Positions 1-5,433 of a DNA stretch of 5,433 nucleotides are shown here, piece by piece. Source of the DNA: Propionibacterium sp. Its GTDB lineage: Bacteria > Actinomycetota > Actinomycetes > Propionibacteriales > Propionibacteriaceae. Every line of letters starts with the position of its first letter. Within the stretch, counting starts at the first letter, position 1. A model generated the notes under the pieces. That model was not told the DNA's origin. It ran no database searches and saw only the letters and a program-made list of their open reading frames with translations. The DNA is taken from the NCBI GenBank assembly GCA_012514785.1, contig JAAYZP010000438.1, forward strand, positions 1-5,433, read 5' to 3'. A program made the translations under genes and the position numbers.

Positions 1-40
1 CCATCACCGACCACGACAGAAACTCATTCAAGATTCTTTT

Positions 41-84
41 CGTGTCACCCCTGTTTCCGGGAAAAACTTGTCAGAGGTGACCCG
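41..84. repeat. Imperfect inverted repeat upstream of the DUF222/HNH gene
   Basis: The arm at 41-53 (CGTGTCACCCCTG) pairs with the arm at 72-84 (CAGAGGTGACCCG) at 11 of 13 positions; the mismatches are 43/82 and 50/75. A smaller perfect palindrome, TTTCC-G-GGAAA, is nested inside at 54-64. The right arm ends where a candidate -10 hexamer begins. It could be an operator for the gene at 98, or a terminator-like hairpin of a gene left of the window. No U-run follows the right arm on the + strand. The pairing is seen directly; the role is inferred. Confidence 0.45.
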
Positions 85-90
85 TAGTGT
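85..90 (+). promoter_or_regulatory. Candidate -10 element for leaderless transcription of the DUF222/HNH gene
   Basis: TAGTGT matches the actinobacterial -10 pattern TANNNT and lies exactly 7 nt before the ATG at 98. A transcript would therefore start at or next to the start codon, a common leaderless arrangement in actinobacteria. The only Shine-Dalgarno-like stretch, AGAGGTGA at 73-80, is 17 nt from the ATG, too far for normal use. The -35 is unclear: TTGTCA at 68-73 resembles one, but its 11-nt spacer is too short for a classical sigma-70-type pair. Confidence 0.45.
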
Positions 91-97
91 TCTTGGT

Positions 98-1459
98 ATG
101 ACGACGACGAACCCACCCACCTCGGCCGCGGAAGCCTTCGCAGCCTTGGATCACGCGCGACAACAGAAACGCGCGGCCGAGGTGGCCGAGACGCTCGCGA
201 TCGCCGCAGCCGCGGATTTGTATGACATCGATCGGGTCCGGGTCTGTCCCGACCTCGAACAACTCGTCCCCTACGGCACCGACGGCACCCCACGCGTCGG
301 GGAGGGACTCGCCATGGAACTCGGCGGCATCCTCGGCATCTCACCATCCAACGCCATCGCGATGATCGGCGACGTCCTCGACCTCCGCCACCGCCACCCC
401 GCCCTCTGGGAAGCATTCCTGGGCGGCGACGTGTGGTTCTGGCAGGCCGCCAAGATCACCCGCGACTGCTCCCAACTCTGCCCCGAGGCCGTCAGTATTG
501 TGGATAGCCATACGCGGATCGCGTTGCAGATAGGCATGCGCTGGACCCAAATCATGTACCGGTTGCCGACGTGGATCATCGAAGCCGACCCCGAGAAGGC
601 GCGGGAGAAAGAACAGCAGGCCCGCGAAGCCCGCTACGTGCGCCTCGGGAAACTCGTCGACGGCTGCACCGACCTCTCAGGGAAACTCGACAGCGCCGAC
701 GGGATCGCCCTCGACGAGGCGCTGGATGCCATCGCCAGAACCCTCCCCGAAGACGTGTCGTGGGAGGAGCGTCGCGCTACCGCGGTCGGCATCTTGGCCC
801 GCCAGGCCTTCGGCCAGGACCAACTCTCCGCCGATGTGGTGATTCATCTGCCCGCGGATGCTGTCGAGACGCCGGATGGTCGTGCGGCGACGGTGGAGGG
901 CTGGGGCGCGTTCCTCGCCGAGCGCCTCCCGGAGTTCCTGAAGAACCTGAAGCTCACCATCCGGCCGGTCATCGACCCCACCTCGATGCCGGCCGCGGAT
1001 GCGCATGATCCGCCGGCGTCGATGCGGTTGGCGATGCAGGTCCGCAACCCGTTCGACGTCGCCCCCTACGGCACCCGCGCCGCTCGGCATTGTGATGCGG
1101 ATCACACCGAGCCCTACCGCACCGGGCTCCTCGGGCAGACCCGGCTCGGGAACCTGGGCCCGCTGTCGCGGCGGGCGCGGGCGAAGACGTTCGGTGGCTG
1201 GCAGCTCGTGCAGTCCGGCGAGGATGGGATCTTTCACTGGCGCTCCCCATTCGCCTACGAGTACCTCGTGACCGCGTTCGGGACGACGCGATTGCGCACC
1301 CCGGCCCCGCCACCGGTGCCGGAGGAGCGATGGTGGCCACCCGACCCACCCGAGTATCTCCCCGACCCGCCGTCGGATGACCCTGCCTGGGAGCAACCGC
1401 CCATGCCCGAAGCCCTGGCCTGGACCATCGCCCAAGCAACACTGCGCCCCGTCGCCTGA
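98..1459 (+). CDS. DUF222 / 13E12-type protein with a degenerate C-terminal HNH nuclease domain
   Basis: This 453-residue protein has the two-part architecture of the actinobacterial DUF222 (13E12 repeat) family. An alpha-helical DUF222 region spans roughly residues 10-290, including the conserved-type stretch LDEALDAIARTL followed by RRATAVGILA. An HNH-like region spans about 325-395. The family is usually annotated as HNH endonuclease; its biological role is not established. The first half of the HNH motif is present: Asp335-His336 in DADHTEPY, and Asn352 in GNLGPL. The following segment, which family members usually show as (C/T)RxHHRxKTH, reads SRRARAKTF here (357-365). It is one residue shorter and lacks both histidines, so metal binding and DNA cleavage are doubtful. 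The tail (402-435) is proline-rich. No signal peptide or membrane segment is seen. I chose the ATG at 98 because TAGTGT sits 7 nt upstream. TTG at 68 and GTG at 77 are in-frame alternatives (the former adding 10 residues) but lack a good ribosome site. The gene is convergent with the peptidase gene. Confidence 0.85.
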   Translation: MTTTNPPTSAAEAFAALDHARQQKRAAEVAETLAIAAAADLYDIDRVRVCPDLEQLVPYGTDGTPRVGEGLAMELGGILGISPSNAIAMIGDVLDLRHRHPALWEAFLGGDVWFWQAAKITRDCSQLCPEAVSIVDSHTRIALQIGMRWTQIMYRLPTWIIEADPEKAREKEQQAREARYVRLGKLVDGCTDLSGKLDSADGIALDEALDAIARTLPEDVSWEERRATAVGILARQAFGQDQLSADVVIHLPADAVETPDGRAATVEGWGAFLAERLPEFLKNLKLTIRPVIDPTSMPAADAHDPPASMRLAMQVRNPFDVAPYGTRAARHCDADHTEPYRTGLLGQTRLGNLGPLSRRARAKTFGGWQLVQSGEDGIFHWRSPFAYEYLVTAFGTTRLRTPAPPPVPEERWWPPDPPEYLPDPPSDDPAWEQPPMPEALAWTIAQATLRPVA

Positions 1460-1471
1460 ACCCCCGACCCT

Positions 1472-1517
1472 TAGCCGTCAGGATTTCCACCACCGGTAGG
1501 GGAAATCCTGACGGCTA
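1472..1517. terminator. Bidirectional hairpin terminator with a perfect 17-bp stem
   Basis: The arm TAGCCGTCAGGATTTCC at 1472-1488 is exactly complementary to GGAAATCCTGACGGCTA at 1501-1517, around a 12-nt loop containing ACCGGT. It starts 12 bp after the stop of the + strand gene and ends 38 bp before the stop of the - strand gene, so it can terminate both convergent transcripts. Neither side has a long U-run, which is common for actinobacterial terminators. It could instead be a dispersed palindromic repeat. The rest of the 1460-1555 gap shows nothing recognisable. Confidence 0.75.
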
Positions 1518-1555
1518 GTGAAGCGCACCCTGCCTTCTTTGATGGTTGAGACGGC

Positions 1556-3370
1556 CTAGAGGTTCTCGATGTCCAGGATCGGCACGTCGTGGCTCAGCGA
1601 GAAGCCGAACACCTGCTGGAGGAAGCTGAGCTCCGACTCCAGGGACACTCGGCGCGCGTTCACCGTACGGAAACCGTGGCCCTCGTCGTCGAACGTGATG
1701 AGCGCCAGCGGCTTGCCCGCCTTCCGGACGGCCTCGGCCATCTCGAACGCCTGGTCCGGCGGCACCACCTTGTCCTGCATGCCCTGCAGGATCAGCATCG
1801 GGGTGTCCAGCTTGTCGAGGTGGTGGATGGGGGAGCGCTCGACGTAGGTCTCCTTCGCCTCAGGCCAGGGCCCCACGAGCGAGTACGGATAGCGCGACTC
1901 AGCCTTGTGCGTGTGGTGGACGAGCGCCTCGAGATCGCCGATGCCGTAGCGGCTGAGGCCCGCGGCGAAGACGTCGGTGGTGACCAGCGCCTGCAGCGTC
2001 GTGTAGCCACCGGCGCTGCCGCCCTTGATCGCCACGCGGGTGGGATCGATGCGGTGCTCGGCCGCGAGCGACTGCACGGTGGCGACGACGTCCTCGACGT
2101 CGACCACACCCCAGCGCAGCTTCAGCGCGTCCCGGTAGGCGCGCCCGAACCCGGTGGACCCGCGGTAGTTGACGTCCACGACGGCGAACCCGCGGGAGAG
2201 CCAGAACTGCATCTCCTCGTTGAACGACGCCGTGGCCTGCGCCGTCGGGCCGCCGTGTGTCTTCACAATGAGCGGCGGCGAGTCGATGCCCGGGGGAGCG
2301 TAGAACCAGGAATGCACCTCGCCCGCCTTGTGGGCGACGGGCTTGGCGATGCAGGTGGTCTCCCCGCCGCCCGCGATCACGGTGGTTGTGCCGGCGGGCG
2401 TGATCTCCAGCAGTTCGGACGGGCGATCCGCGAAGTCGGCGATCACGTGGATGTTGTCGCCGAATGTTGCGACGGAGTCGATCCAGACCGCGTCGCGCAG
2501 GGGGTAGGTGACGCCGCCGCTGGACGGCTGCCACAGCGCGAGGCGCCCGTACCCGCCGACGATCTCGATCGTCGCCACGAGGTCGGGCCCGACGGCGCAG
2601 GCCGCGGGTCTGTCGAGGACCCAGACGGGCGTGTCGCAGTCGTGGTCGACCTGCCAGGTGCGGCGCTCGTCGCCCTCCTCGACCACCCAGTTCCAGAAGC
2701 CCGCCTCGTCGGAGGCGTAGGCCAGGCGGCCCGGCGCCAACCACATGGGGTGCTGGGCGCTGACGTCGTCGCTACCGAAGACCTGCCGGGCCGCGCCCGG
2801 CTCATCCAGCGGCGCCGTCCAGATCGAGGAGCTGTCCCAGCTCATGTGGGGATGGTTCCACTGCTGCCAGGCCACCACGCGGTCGCGGATGCGGGGGCCG
2901 GCGTAGAAGTCCGCGCCAGTGGCGACGACGATCGGCTCACCGCCGTCGAGGGGGAGCGCGACCACCTCGCTCTTCGGCTCCGGGTGGTCCTCGTGGTGGT
3001 CCTCCCGGACGGCGACGACGACGCCGTCGGCCAACTGCACGTGCAGGCCACCGAAGTAGTAGCGGTTCTGCTGCGGCGTCAGCGGCCGCGCGCCCTCCGC
3101 ATCGATGACGAAGACCTGGTTGGTGCCGTCGTCGTTGTAGACGACGGTGTCCTGCTCGGCGTCGTAGGCCCCGCCACCGTACTCCATCACGCGGGTGCGC
3201 ACGGACGCCTTTGGGGTGAGGTCGGTGGTCTGGCCGTCGGCGAAGCGGCGGATCGTGCTGCGGCCGTCCTGCGCGGCGATGTTCGCGAGCCAATAGATAC
3301 CGGAACTGGTGGAGCGGACCTGCGAAACTGCGTCGCGGCGTTTGATCACGAAGTCGAGGGGCAACGTCAT
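1556..3370 (-). CDS. S9 family (prolyl oligopeptidase-type) serine peptidase
   Basis: This 604-residue protein matches S9 peptidases of the dipeptidyl aminopeptidase / acylaminoacyl-peptidase type, which remove short units from the N-termini of peptides. Residues about 15-345 read as repeated short beta-strand blades of a propeller (VMEYGGGAY near 61-69, WNHPHMSWD near 171-179). Residues about 350-590 form the alpha/beta-hydrolase domain. Visible landmarks are THGGP at 371-375 (oxyanion-hole region), NYRGSTGFG at 401-409, the nucleophile Ser452 in GGSAGG, Asp533 in GMQDKVVP, and His565 in EGHGF. The triad is complete and the length is normal, so the enzyme should be active. No signal peptide or transmembrane segment is seen, which suggests a cytoplasmic role in peptide turnover; the exact substrate cannot be read from sequence. 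I chose the ATG at 3370-3368 because MTLPLDF begins the family-like region and GAAGGGG lies just upstream. In-frame ATGs at 3481 and 3451 would add a non-conserved leader. The gene is divergent from the DUF3145 gene and convergent with the DUF222 gene. Confidence 0.92.
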   Translation of the reverse strand: MTLPLDFVIKRRDAVSQVRSTSSGIYWLANIAAQDGRSTIRRFADGQTTDLTPKASVRTRVMEYGGGAYDAEQDTVVYNDDGTNQVFVIDAEGARPLTPQQNRYYFGGLHVQLADGVVVAVREDHHEDHPEPKSEVVALPLDGGEPIVVATGADFYAGPRIRDRVVAWQQWNHPHMSWDSSSIWTAPLDEPGAARQVFGSDDVSAQHPMWLAPGRLAYASDEAGFWNWVVEEGDERRTWQVDHDCDTPVWVLDRPAACAVGPDLVATIEIVGGYGRLALWQPSSGGVTYPLRDAVWIDSVATFGDNIHVIADFADRPSELLEITPAGTTTVIAGGGETTCIAKPVAHKAGEVHSWFYAPPGIDSPPLIVKTHGGPTAQATASFNEEMQFWLSRGFAVVDVNYRGSTGFGRAYRDALKLRWGVVDVEDVVATVQSLAAEHRIDPTRVAIKGGSAGGYTTLQALVTTDVFAAGLSRYGIGDLEALVHHTHKAESRYPYSLVGPWPEAKETYVERSPIHHLDKLDTPMLILQGMQDKVVPPDQAFEMAEAVRKAGKPLALITFDDEGHGFRTVNARRVSLESELSFLQQVFGFSLSHDVPILDIENL

Positions 3371-3373
3371 GGT

Positions 3374-3380
3374 CCCCTTC
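3374..3380 (-). promoter_or_regulatory. Ribosome binding site of the S9 peptidase gene
   Basis: Read on the - strand, GAAGGGG ends 3 nt before the ATG at 3370, with the GAAGG core about 5 nt away. This purine-rich stretch supports that start over the longer in-frame options. I could not identify a convincing -35/-10 pair for this gene in the 3371-3503 intergenic region. Confidence 0.55.
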
Positions 3381-3416
3381 TTACCCGGAAATCCTCTTCC
3401 ACAAAATGCTTTCGGG

Positions 3417-3445
3417 TTGTTTGTGCGCGTTCGCTCGGGCAAGAT
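3417..3445 (+). promoter_or_regulatory. Candidate promoter for the DUF3145 gene
   Basis: TTGTTT at 3417-3422 and CAAGAT at 3440-3445 are separated by 17 bp, the standard spacing for the primary sigma factor. The -10 departs from TANNNT only at its first base. Transcription would start near 3452 and give a 5' leader of about 50 nt before the ATG at 3504. It lies between the divergent peptidase and DUF3145 genes. The call rests only on hexamer resemblance and spacing. Confidence 0.4.
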
Positions 3446-3493
3446 GAGCATGTACCTGGTCGCTGACTGCGGGGAAGGCATTCAGAGCCGACC

Positions 3494-3499
3494 AGGAGG
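3494..3499 (+). promoter_or_regulatory. Strong ribosome binding site of the DUF3145 gene
   Basis: AGGAGG, a perfect Shine-Dalgarno core, lies 4 nt before the ATG at 3504. It fixes the start of the gene and rules out earlier in-frame starts, which would overlap the peptidase gene start. Confidence 0.85.
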
Positions 3500-3503
3500 A
3501 AAA

Positions 3504-4001
3504 ATGAACCGTCTGAATCACCAGCACGTGCGAGGAATGATCTTCATCCACTCCTCGCCGGCAGCGCTGTGCCCCCACACGGAGTGGGCGATCGGCGCCG
3601 CACTGGACGCGCCGTCGCAGATGCAGTGGACCGACCAGCCCGCCGAACCCGGCTCGCGTCGCCTCGAGATCTCCTGGGTCGGACGCCCCGGTACCGGGGC
3701 GGCACTCGCCAGCGCGCTCGCTCGCCTCGGGCGCGTGCGGTTCGAGGTCACCGAAGAGGCCTCGCCCGGCGCGGACGGCCAACGCTTCATGTTCACCCCG
3801 AGCCTCGGCTCCTTCACCGCCACCACCGGCGTGCACGGCGACATCCTCGTCTCCGAGGACCGGCTGCGAGCCGCGGCCGCGAGCGGGGACCTCTACCACG
3901 CGCTCGACAACCTCCTGGGCAAGCCCTGGGACGACGAGCTCGACTACTTCCGCCACGCCTCCGACGACGCGCCCGTGCGCTGGCTGCACCAGGTCGTCTG
4001 A
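3504..4001 (+). CDS. DUF3145 family protein, conserved in actinobacteria
   Basis: This 165-residue protein closely matches the DUF3145 family, which is largely confined to actinobacteria and has no established function. Family-like landmarks are RGMIFIHSSPAALCPHTEWA (10-29), the tryptophans in QWTDQPAEPG (41-50), GTGAALASALARLGRVRFEVTEE in two parts (63-74 and 75-85), TPSLGSF (98-104), and a C-terminal LLGKPWDDELDYFR (137-150) then PVRWLHQVV (157-165). The length is normal for the family and the protein appears intact. It has no signal peptide, membrane segment or recognisable catalytic motif. A cytoplasmic role is expected, and the acidic C-terminal half could be a protein-interaction surface, though that is a guess. 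The ATG is set by a perfect AGGAGG. The gene faces fabF tail to tail across a hairpin terminator. DUF3145 genes are commonly found beside the FAS II cluster in actinobacteria, so a link to fatty-acid synthesis is plausible but unproven. Confidence 0.9.
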   Translation: MNRLNHQHVRGMIFIHSSPAALCPHTEWAIGAALDAPSQMQWTDQPAEPGSRRLEISWVGRPGTGAALASALARLGRVRFEVTEEASPGADGQRFMFTPSLGSFTATTGVHGDILVSEDRLRAAAASGDLYHALDNLLGKPWDDELDYFRHASDDAPVRWLHQVV

Positions 4002-4017
4002 CCCGGACCCGAAGCGA

Positions 4018-4058
4018 CAAGAATCCCGCCCCGGAACCTGGCCGGGGCGGGATTCTTG
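4018..4058. terminator. Bidirectional hairpin terminator between the DUF3145 gene and fabF
   Basis: CAAGAATCCCGCCCCGG at 4018-4034 is perfectly complementary to CCGGGGCGGGATTCTTG at 4042-4058, a 17-bp stem with a 7-nt loop (AACCTGG). The stem is very GC-rich at its top and A/T-richer at its base, so each RNA strand ends in a short, partly U-rich ATTCTTG. It begins 17 bp after one stop codon and ends 8 bp before the other, which suits it to stopping both convergent transcripts. Confidence 0.9.
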
Positions 4059-4065
4059 CACTTCG

Positions 4066-5322
4066 TCAGTCGGTGATGTGTTCGTTGGTGACGACGACGG
4101 CGACGTTGTGGCCACCGAAGCCGAACGAGTTGTTCACCGCAGCGAGGTCACCCGCGGGGAGCTCGCGCGCTTCCTTCGCAATGTCGATCCCGAGCCCGGG
4201 CTCCTCGTTGTCGAGGTTGATCGTCGGGGGGACGACGCGGTGTTTCAGCGCCAGGACGCTCGCGACCGTCTCCAGCGCGCCGGCGCCCCCGAGCAGGTGG
4301 CCGGTCATGGACTTGGTAGAGGTCACGATCACGTTGTCGGTGTGGTCGCCCAGCGCGGTGCGGATGGAGCCCGCCTCCGTGACGTCGCCCTGCGGGGTGG
4401 AGGTGCCGTGCGCGTTGACGTGCACGACGTCGCGCGCTTCCAGCCCCGACTCCCGCAAGCCGCGGATCATCGCCTGCGACTGCCCGTACCCCTCGGGCTC
4501 CGGCTGCACGAGGTCGTGCGAGTCGGCGCTGATGCCGGCGCCGCGGACGGTGCCGTAGATCTTTGCGCCGCGCGCCTGCGCGTGTTCGAGGGTCTCCAGG
4601 ACCAGCATGGCCGCGCCCTCGGAGAGCACGAAGCCGTCGCGGTCGACGTCCCAGGGGCGCGACGCCCGCTCGGGCTCGTCGTTGCGTCGTGATAGGGCCT
4701 GCATCTGCGAGAACGAAGCGATCGGGAACGGGTGGATGACGCCCTCGGCACCGCCGGCCATCACGACGTCGGCGCGCCCCAGCCGGAGCATGTCGATCGC
4801 GAACGCGATCGCCTCGTTCGAGGATGCGCAGGCCGAGACGGGGGTGTGGATCGCGGCGCGGGCGCCGATCTTCAGCCCGATGTTGGCGGCCGGGGCGTTG
4901 GCCATGAGCATGGGGATGGTGAAGGGGGACACGCGACGGAGTCCCTTCTCCTTCATCACGTCCCACTGGCCCACCAACGTCTGGAGGCCGCCGATGCCGG
5001 TGGCGGCGCAGACGCCGAGGCGGTCGCGGTCGACGGGGTTGTCCTCGCCGAGGCCGTAGCCGGCGTCCTCCCACGCCTCGAGTGCGGCGACGATGGCCAG
5101 CTGCGTCGAGCGGTCCATCTTGCGGGCCTCGACCCGGTCGAGGACGGTGGTGGGGTCGACCGCGGCTTCGCCGGCGATCTGGGTGGGGAGTTCATCGGCC
5201 CACTCCTGCGCGAGTCGGGCGACGCCGGAGCGGCCCGCGAGCATCCCTTCCCAGGTGCTCGTCAGGTCGCCGCCAAGCGGCGAGGTGGCACCGAGGCCAG
5301 TGATCACGACGGTAGTCGACAT
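4066..5322 (-). CDS. fabF: Beta-ketoacyl-[acyl-carrier-protein] synthase II
   Basis: This 418-residue enzyme catalyses decarboxylative condensation of malonyl-ACP with acyl-ACP, the chain-elongation step of type II fatty-acid synthesis in the cytoplasm; it acts as a homodimer. The thiolase fold is clear, starting with VVITGLGATSPLG (5-17). The nucleophile is Cys165 in PVSACASSNEA. His305 lies in NAHGTSTPQGD, Lys337 and His342 in TSTKSMTGHLLGG, and the gatekeeper Phe402 in NSFGFGGHN. Spacing matches E. coli FabF Cys163, His303, Lys335, His340 and Phe400 with a constant offset of two. Length is normal and no key residue is missing. The ATG at 5322-5320 is supported by AGGAG 5 nt upstream; the longer in-frame start at 5385 adds 21 non-conserved residues and lies inside a hairpin. 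The gene follows acpP on the same strand after 74 bp, so they are probably co-transcribed. A KasA/KasB-like annotation is possible, but the FAS II context favours FabF. Confidence 0.96.
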   Translation of the reverse strand: MSTTVVITGLGATSPLGGDLTSTWEGMLAGRSGVARLAQEWADELPTQIAGEAAVDPTTVLDRVEARKMDRSTQLAIVAALEAWEDAGYGLGEDNPVDRDRLGVCAATGIGGLQTLVGQWDVMKEKGLRRVSPFTIPMLMANAPAANIGLKIGARAAIHTPVSACASSNEAIAFAIDMLRLGRADVVMAGGAEGVIHPFPIASFSQMQALSRRNDEPERASRPWDVDRDGFVLSEGAAMLVLETLEHAQARGAKIYGTVRGAGISADSHDLVQPEPEGYGQSQAMIRGLRESGLEARDVVHVNAHGTSTPQGDVTEAGSIRTALGDHTDNVIVTSTKSMTGHLLGGAGALETVASVLALKHRVVPPTINLDNEEPGLGIDIAKEARELPAGDLAAVNNSFGFGGHNVAVVVTNEHITD

Positions 5323-5327
5323 GGTTG

Positions 5328-5332
5328 CTCCT
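5328..5332 (-). promoter_or_regulatory. Ribosome binding site of fabF
   Basis: AGGAG on the - strand lies 5 nt before the ATG at 5322, an optimal spacing. It decides the start of fabF against the upstream in-frame ATG at 5385, which lacks such a site. Confidence 0.75.
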
Positions 5333-5360
5333 GAATGGGCCGGAAGATTGAGTGGGGTGT

Positions 5361-5386
5361 GGTGGGGCGACGTGCGCCGCCCCACC
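5361..5386 (-). other. Hairpin in the acpP-fabF intercistronic spacer
   Basis: GGTGGGGCG at 5361-5369 pairs perfectly with CGCCCCACC at 5378-5386 across an 8-nt loop. In the - strand transcript this GC-rich hairpin starts 10 nt after the acpP stop and lies about 38 nt before the fabF start. No U-run follows. It could be a partial terminator or an mRNA 3'-end stabiliser, letting acpP be expressed above fabF. The structure is seen; its effect is inferred. Confidence 0.55.
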
Positions 5387-5396
5387 GGAGCACGGG

Positions 5397-5433
5397 TCAG
5401 TTGCCGGCGCGCTCGATGTAGGCGACGGCGTCG
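5397..5433 (-). CDS. acpP: Acyl carrier protein, C-terminal end (truncated by the window edge)
   Basis: Only the last 11 codons and the TGA stop are present, reading DAVAYIERAGN. This resembles the last helix of bacterial acyl carrier proteins, where a Val-(Gly/Asp)-Asp-Ala-Val-x-Tyr-Ile-type segment ends the fold. Its position directly upstream of fabF on the same strand is the usual fabD-fabH-acpP-fabF order of actinobacterial FAS II clusters. The protein would carry the acyl chain on a 4'-phosphopantetheine arm; the modified serine lies outside the window. The identification relies on a short tail plus synteny. Confidence 0.8.
   Translation of the reverse strand, partial: DAVAYIERAGN

Noticed and set aside
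3387..3395. GGAAATCCT shared between the hairpin at 1501-1509 and the intergenic region at 3387-3395
   Set aside because: A 9-base match with no further flanking similarity or paired arm at the second site; chance is sufficient explanation.
1589..3466. A 625-codon open frame on the + strand opposite the S9 peptidase gene
   Set aside because: It is a high-GC mirror frame of the peptidase gene. Its product is rich in Arg, Gly, Val, Asp and His with no recognisable fold, while the - strand product has full family motifs.
3371..3481. Longer N-terminus for the S9 peptidase starting at 3481
   Set aside because: The extra 37 residues do not look like the family or a signal peptide, and would extend across the intergenic region where the DUF3145 promoter lies. 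The ATG at 3370 has a ribosome site.
3309..3503. Longer N-terminus for the DUF3145 protein starting at 3309
   Set aside because: It would overlap the peptidase gene start, and a perfect AGGAGG precedes the ATG at 3504, where family similarity begins.
4732..5334. Open + strand frames antisense to fabF
   Set aside because: Low-complexity Gly/Ala/Arg/Asp products that mirror fabF codons, with no ribosome site and no family resemblance.
5323..5385. Longer N-terminus for FabF starting at 5385
   Set aside because: The added 21 residues are not family-like and begin inside the intercistronic hairpin. The ATG at 5322 has AGGAG at optimal spacing.
1..5433. CRISPR array, tRNA, rRNA, transposase or prophage signature
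   Set aside because: I looked for regular direct repeats, cloverleaf-like folds, integrase or transposase motifs and found none. The gaps are all short and account for hairpins and promoters only.

Overview
The window is GC-rich and its third codon positions are strongly biased to G/C. It carries a set of genes typical of high-GC Gram-positive bacteria (Actinomycetota): a DUF222/HNH ('13E12 repeat') protein, an S9-family serine peptidase, a DUF3145 protein, and the end of a type II fatty-acid synthase (FAS II) cluster. The DUF222 subtype and the FAS II layout fit the Propionibacteriaceae or a nearby order, but that placement is inferred from remembered family resemblance, not from a search.

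Layout from left to right. (1) Positions 1-97 hold an imperfect inverted repeat and a likely leaderless promoter. (2) Positions 98-1459 (+) encode a DUF222/HNH-like protein whose HNH motif has lost its second-histidine segment. (3) A perfect 17-bp hairpin lies between this gene and the next, which are convergent. (4) Positions 1556-3370 (-) encode a cytoplasmic S9 peptidase with a beta-propeller and an alpha/beta-hydrolase domain, and an intact Ser-Asp-His triad. (5) A 133-bp divergent intergenic region follows, with a candidate promoter for the + strand gene. (6) Positions 3504-4001 (+) encode a DUF3145 protein, a conserved actinobacterial family of unknown function. (7) A second perfect 17-bp hairpin separates it from a convergent neighbour. 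(8) Positions 4066-5322 (-) encode FabF, beta-ketoacyl-ACP synthase II, with all catalytic residues present. (9) After a 74-bp spacer with a 9-bp-stem hairpin, the last 11 codons of the acyl carrier protein gene (acpP) run off the right edge.

How the genes relate. acpP and fabF form a same-strand pair that is probably the end of a fab operon: AcpP carries the growing acyl chain and FabF elongates it. The DUF3145 gene faces this operon tail to tail. Its repeated association with FAS II genes in actinobacteria suggests, but does not prove, a related role. The peptidase and the DUF222 gene look functionally unrelated to lipid synthesis. The DUF222 gene is flanked by its own promoter-like and hairpin elements and has a few non-preferred codons, so it may be an accessory insertion.

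I found no CRISPR array, tRNA, rRNA, transposase or clear phage element. I see no convincing new multi-gene system. The points most worth checking are the degenerate HNH site, the palindrome and leaderless promoter ahead of that gene, the DUF3145-FAS II linkage, and the acpP-fabF intercistronic hairpin.
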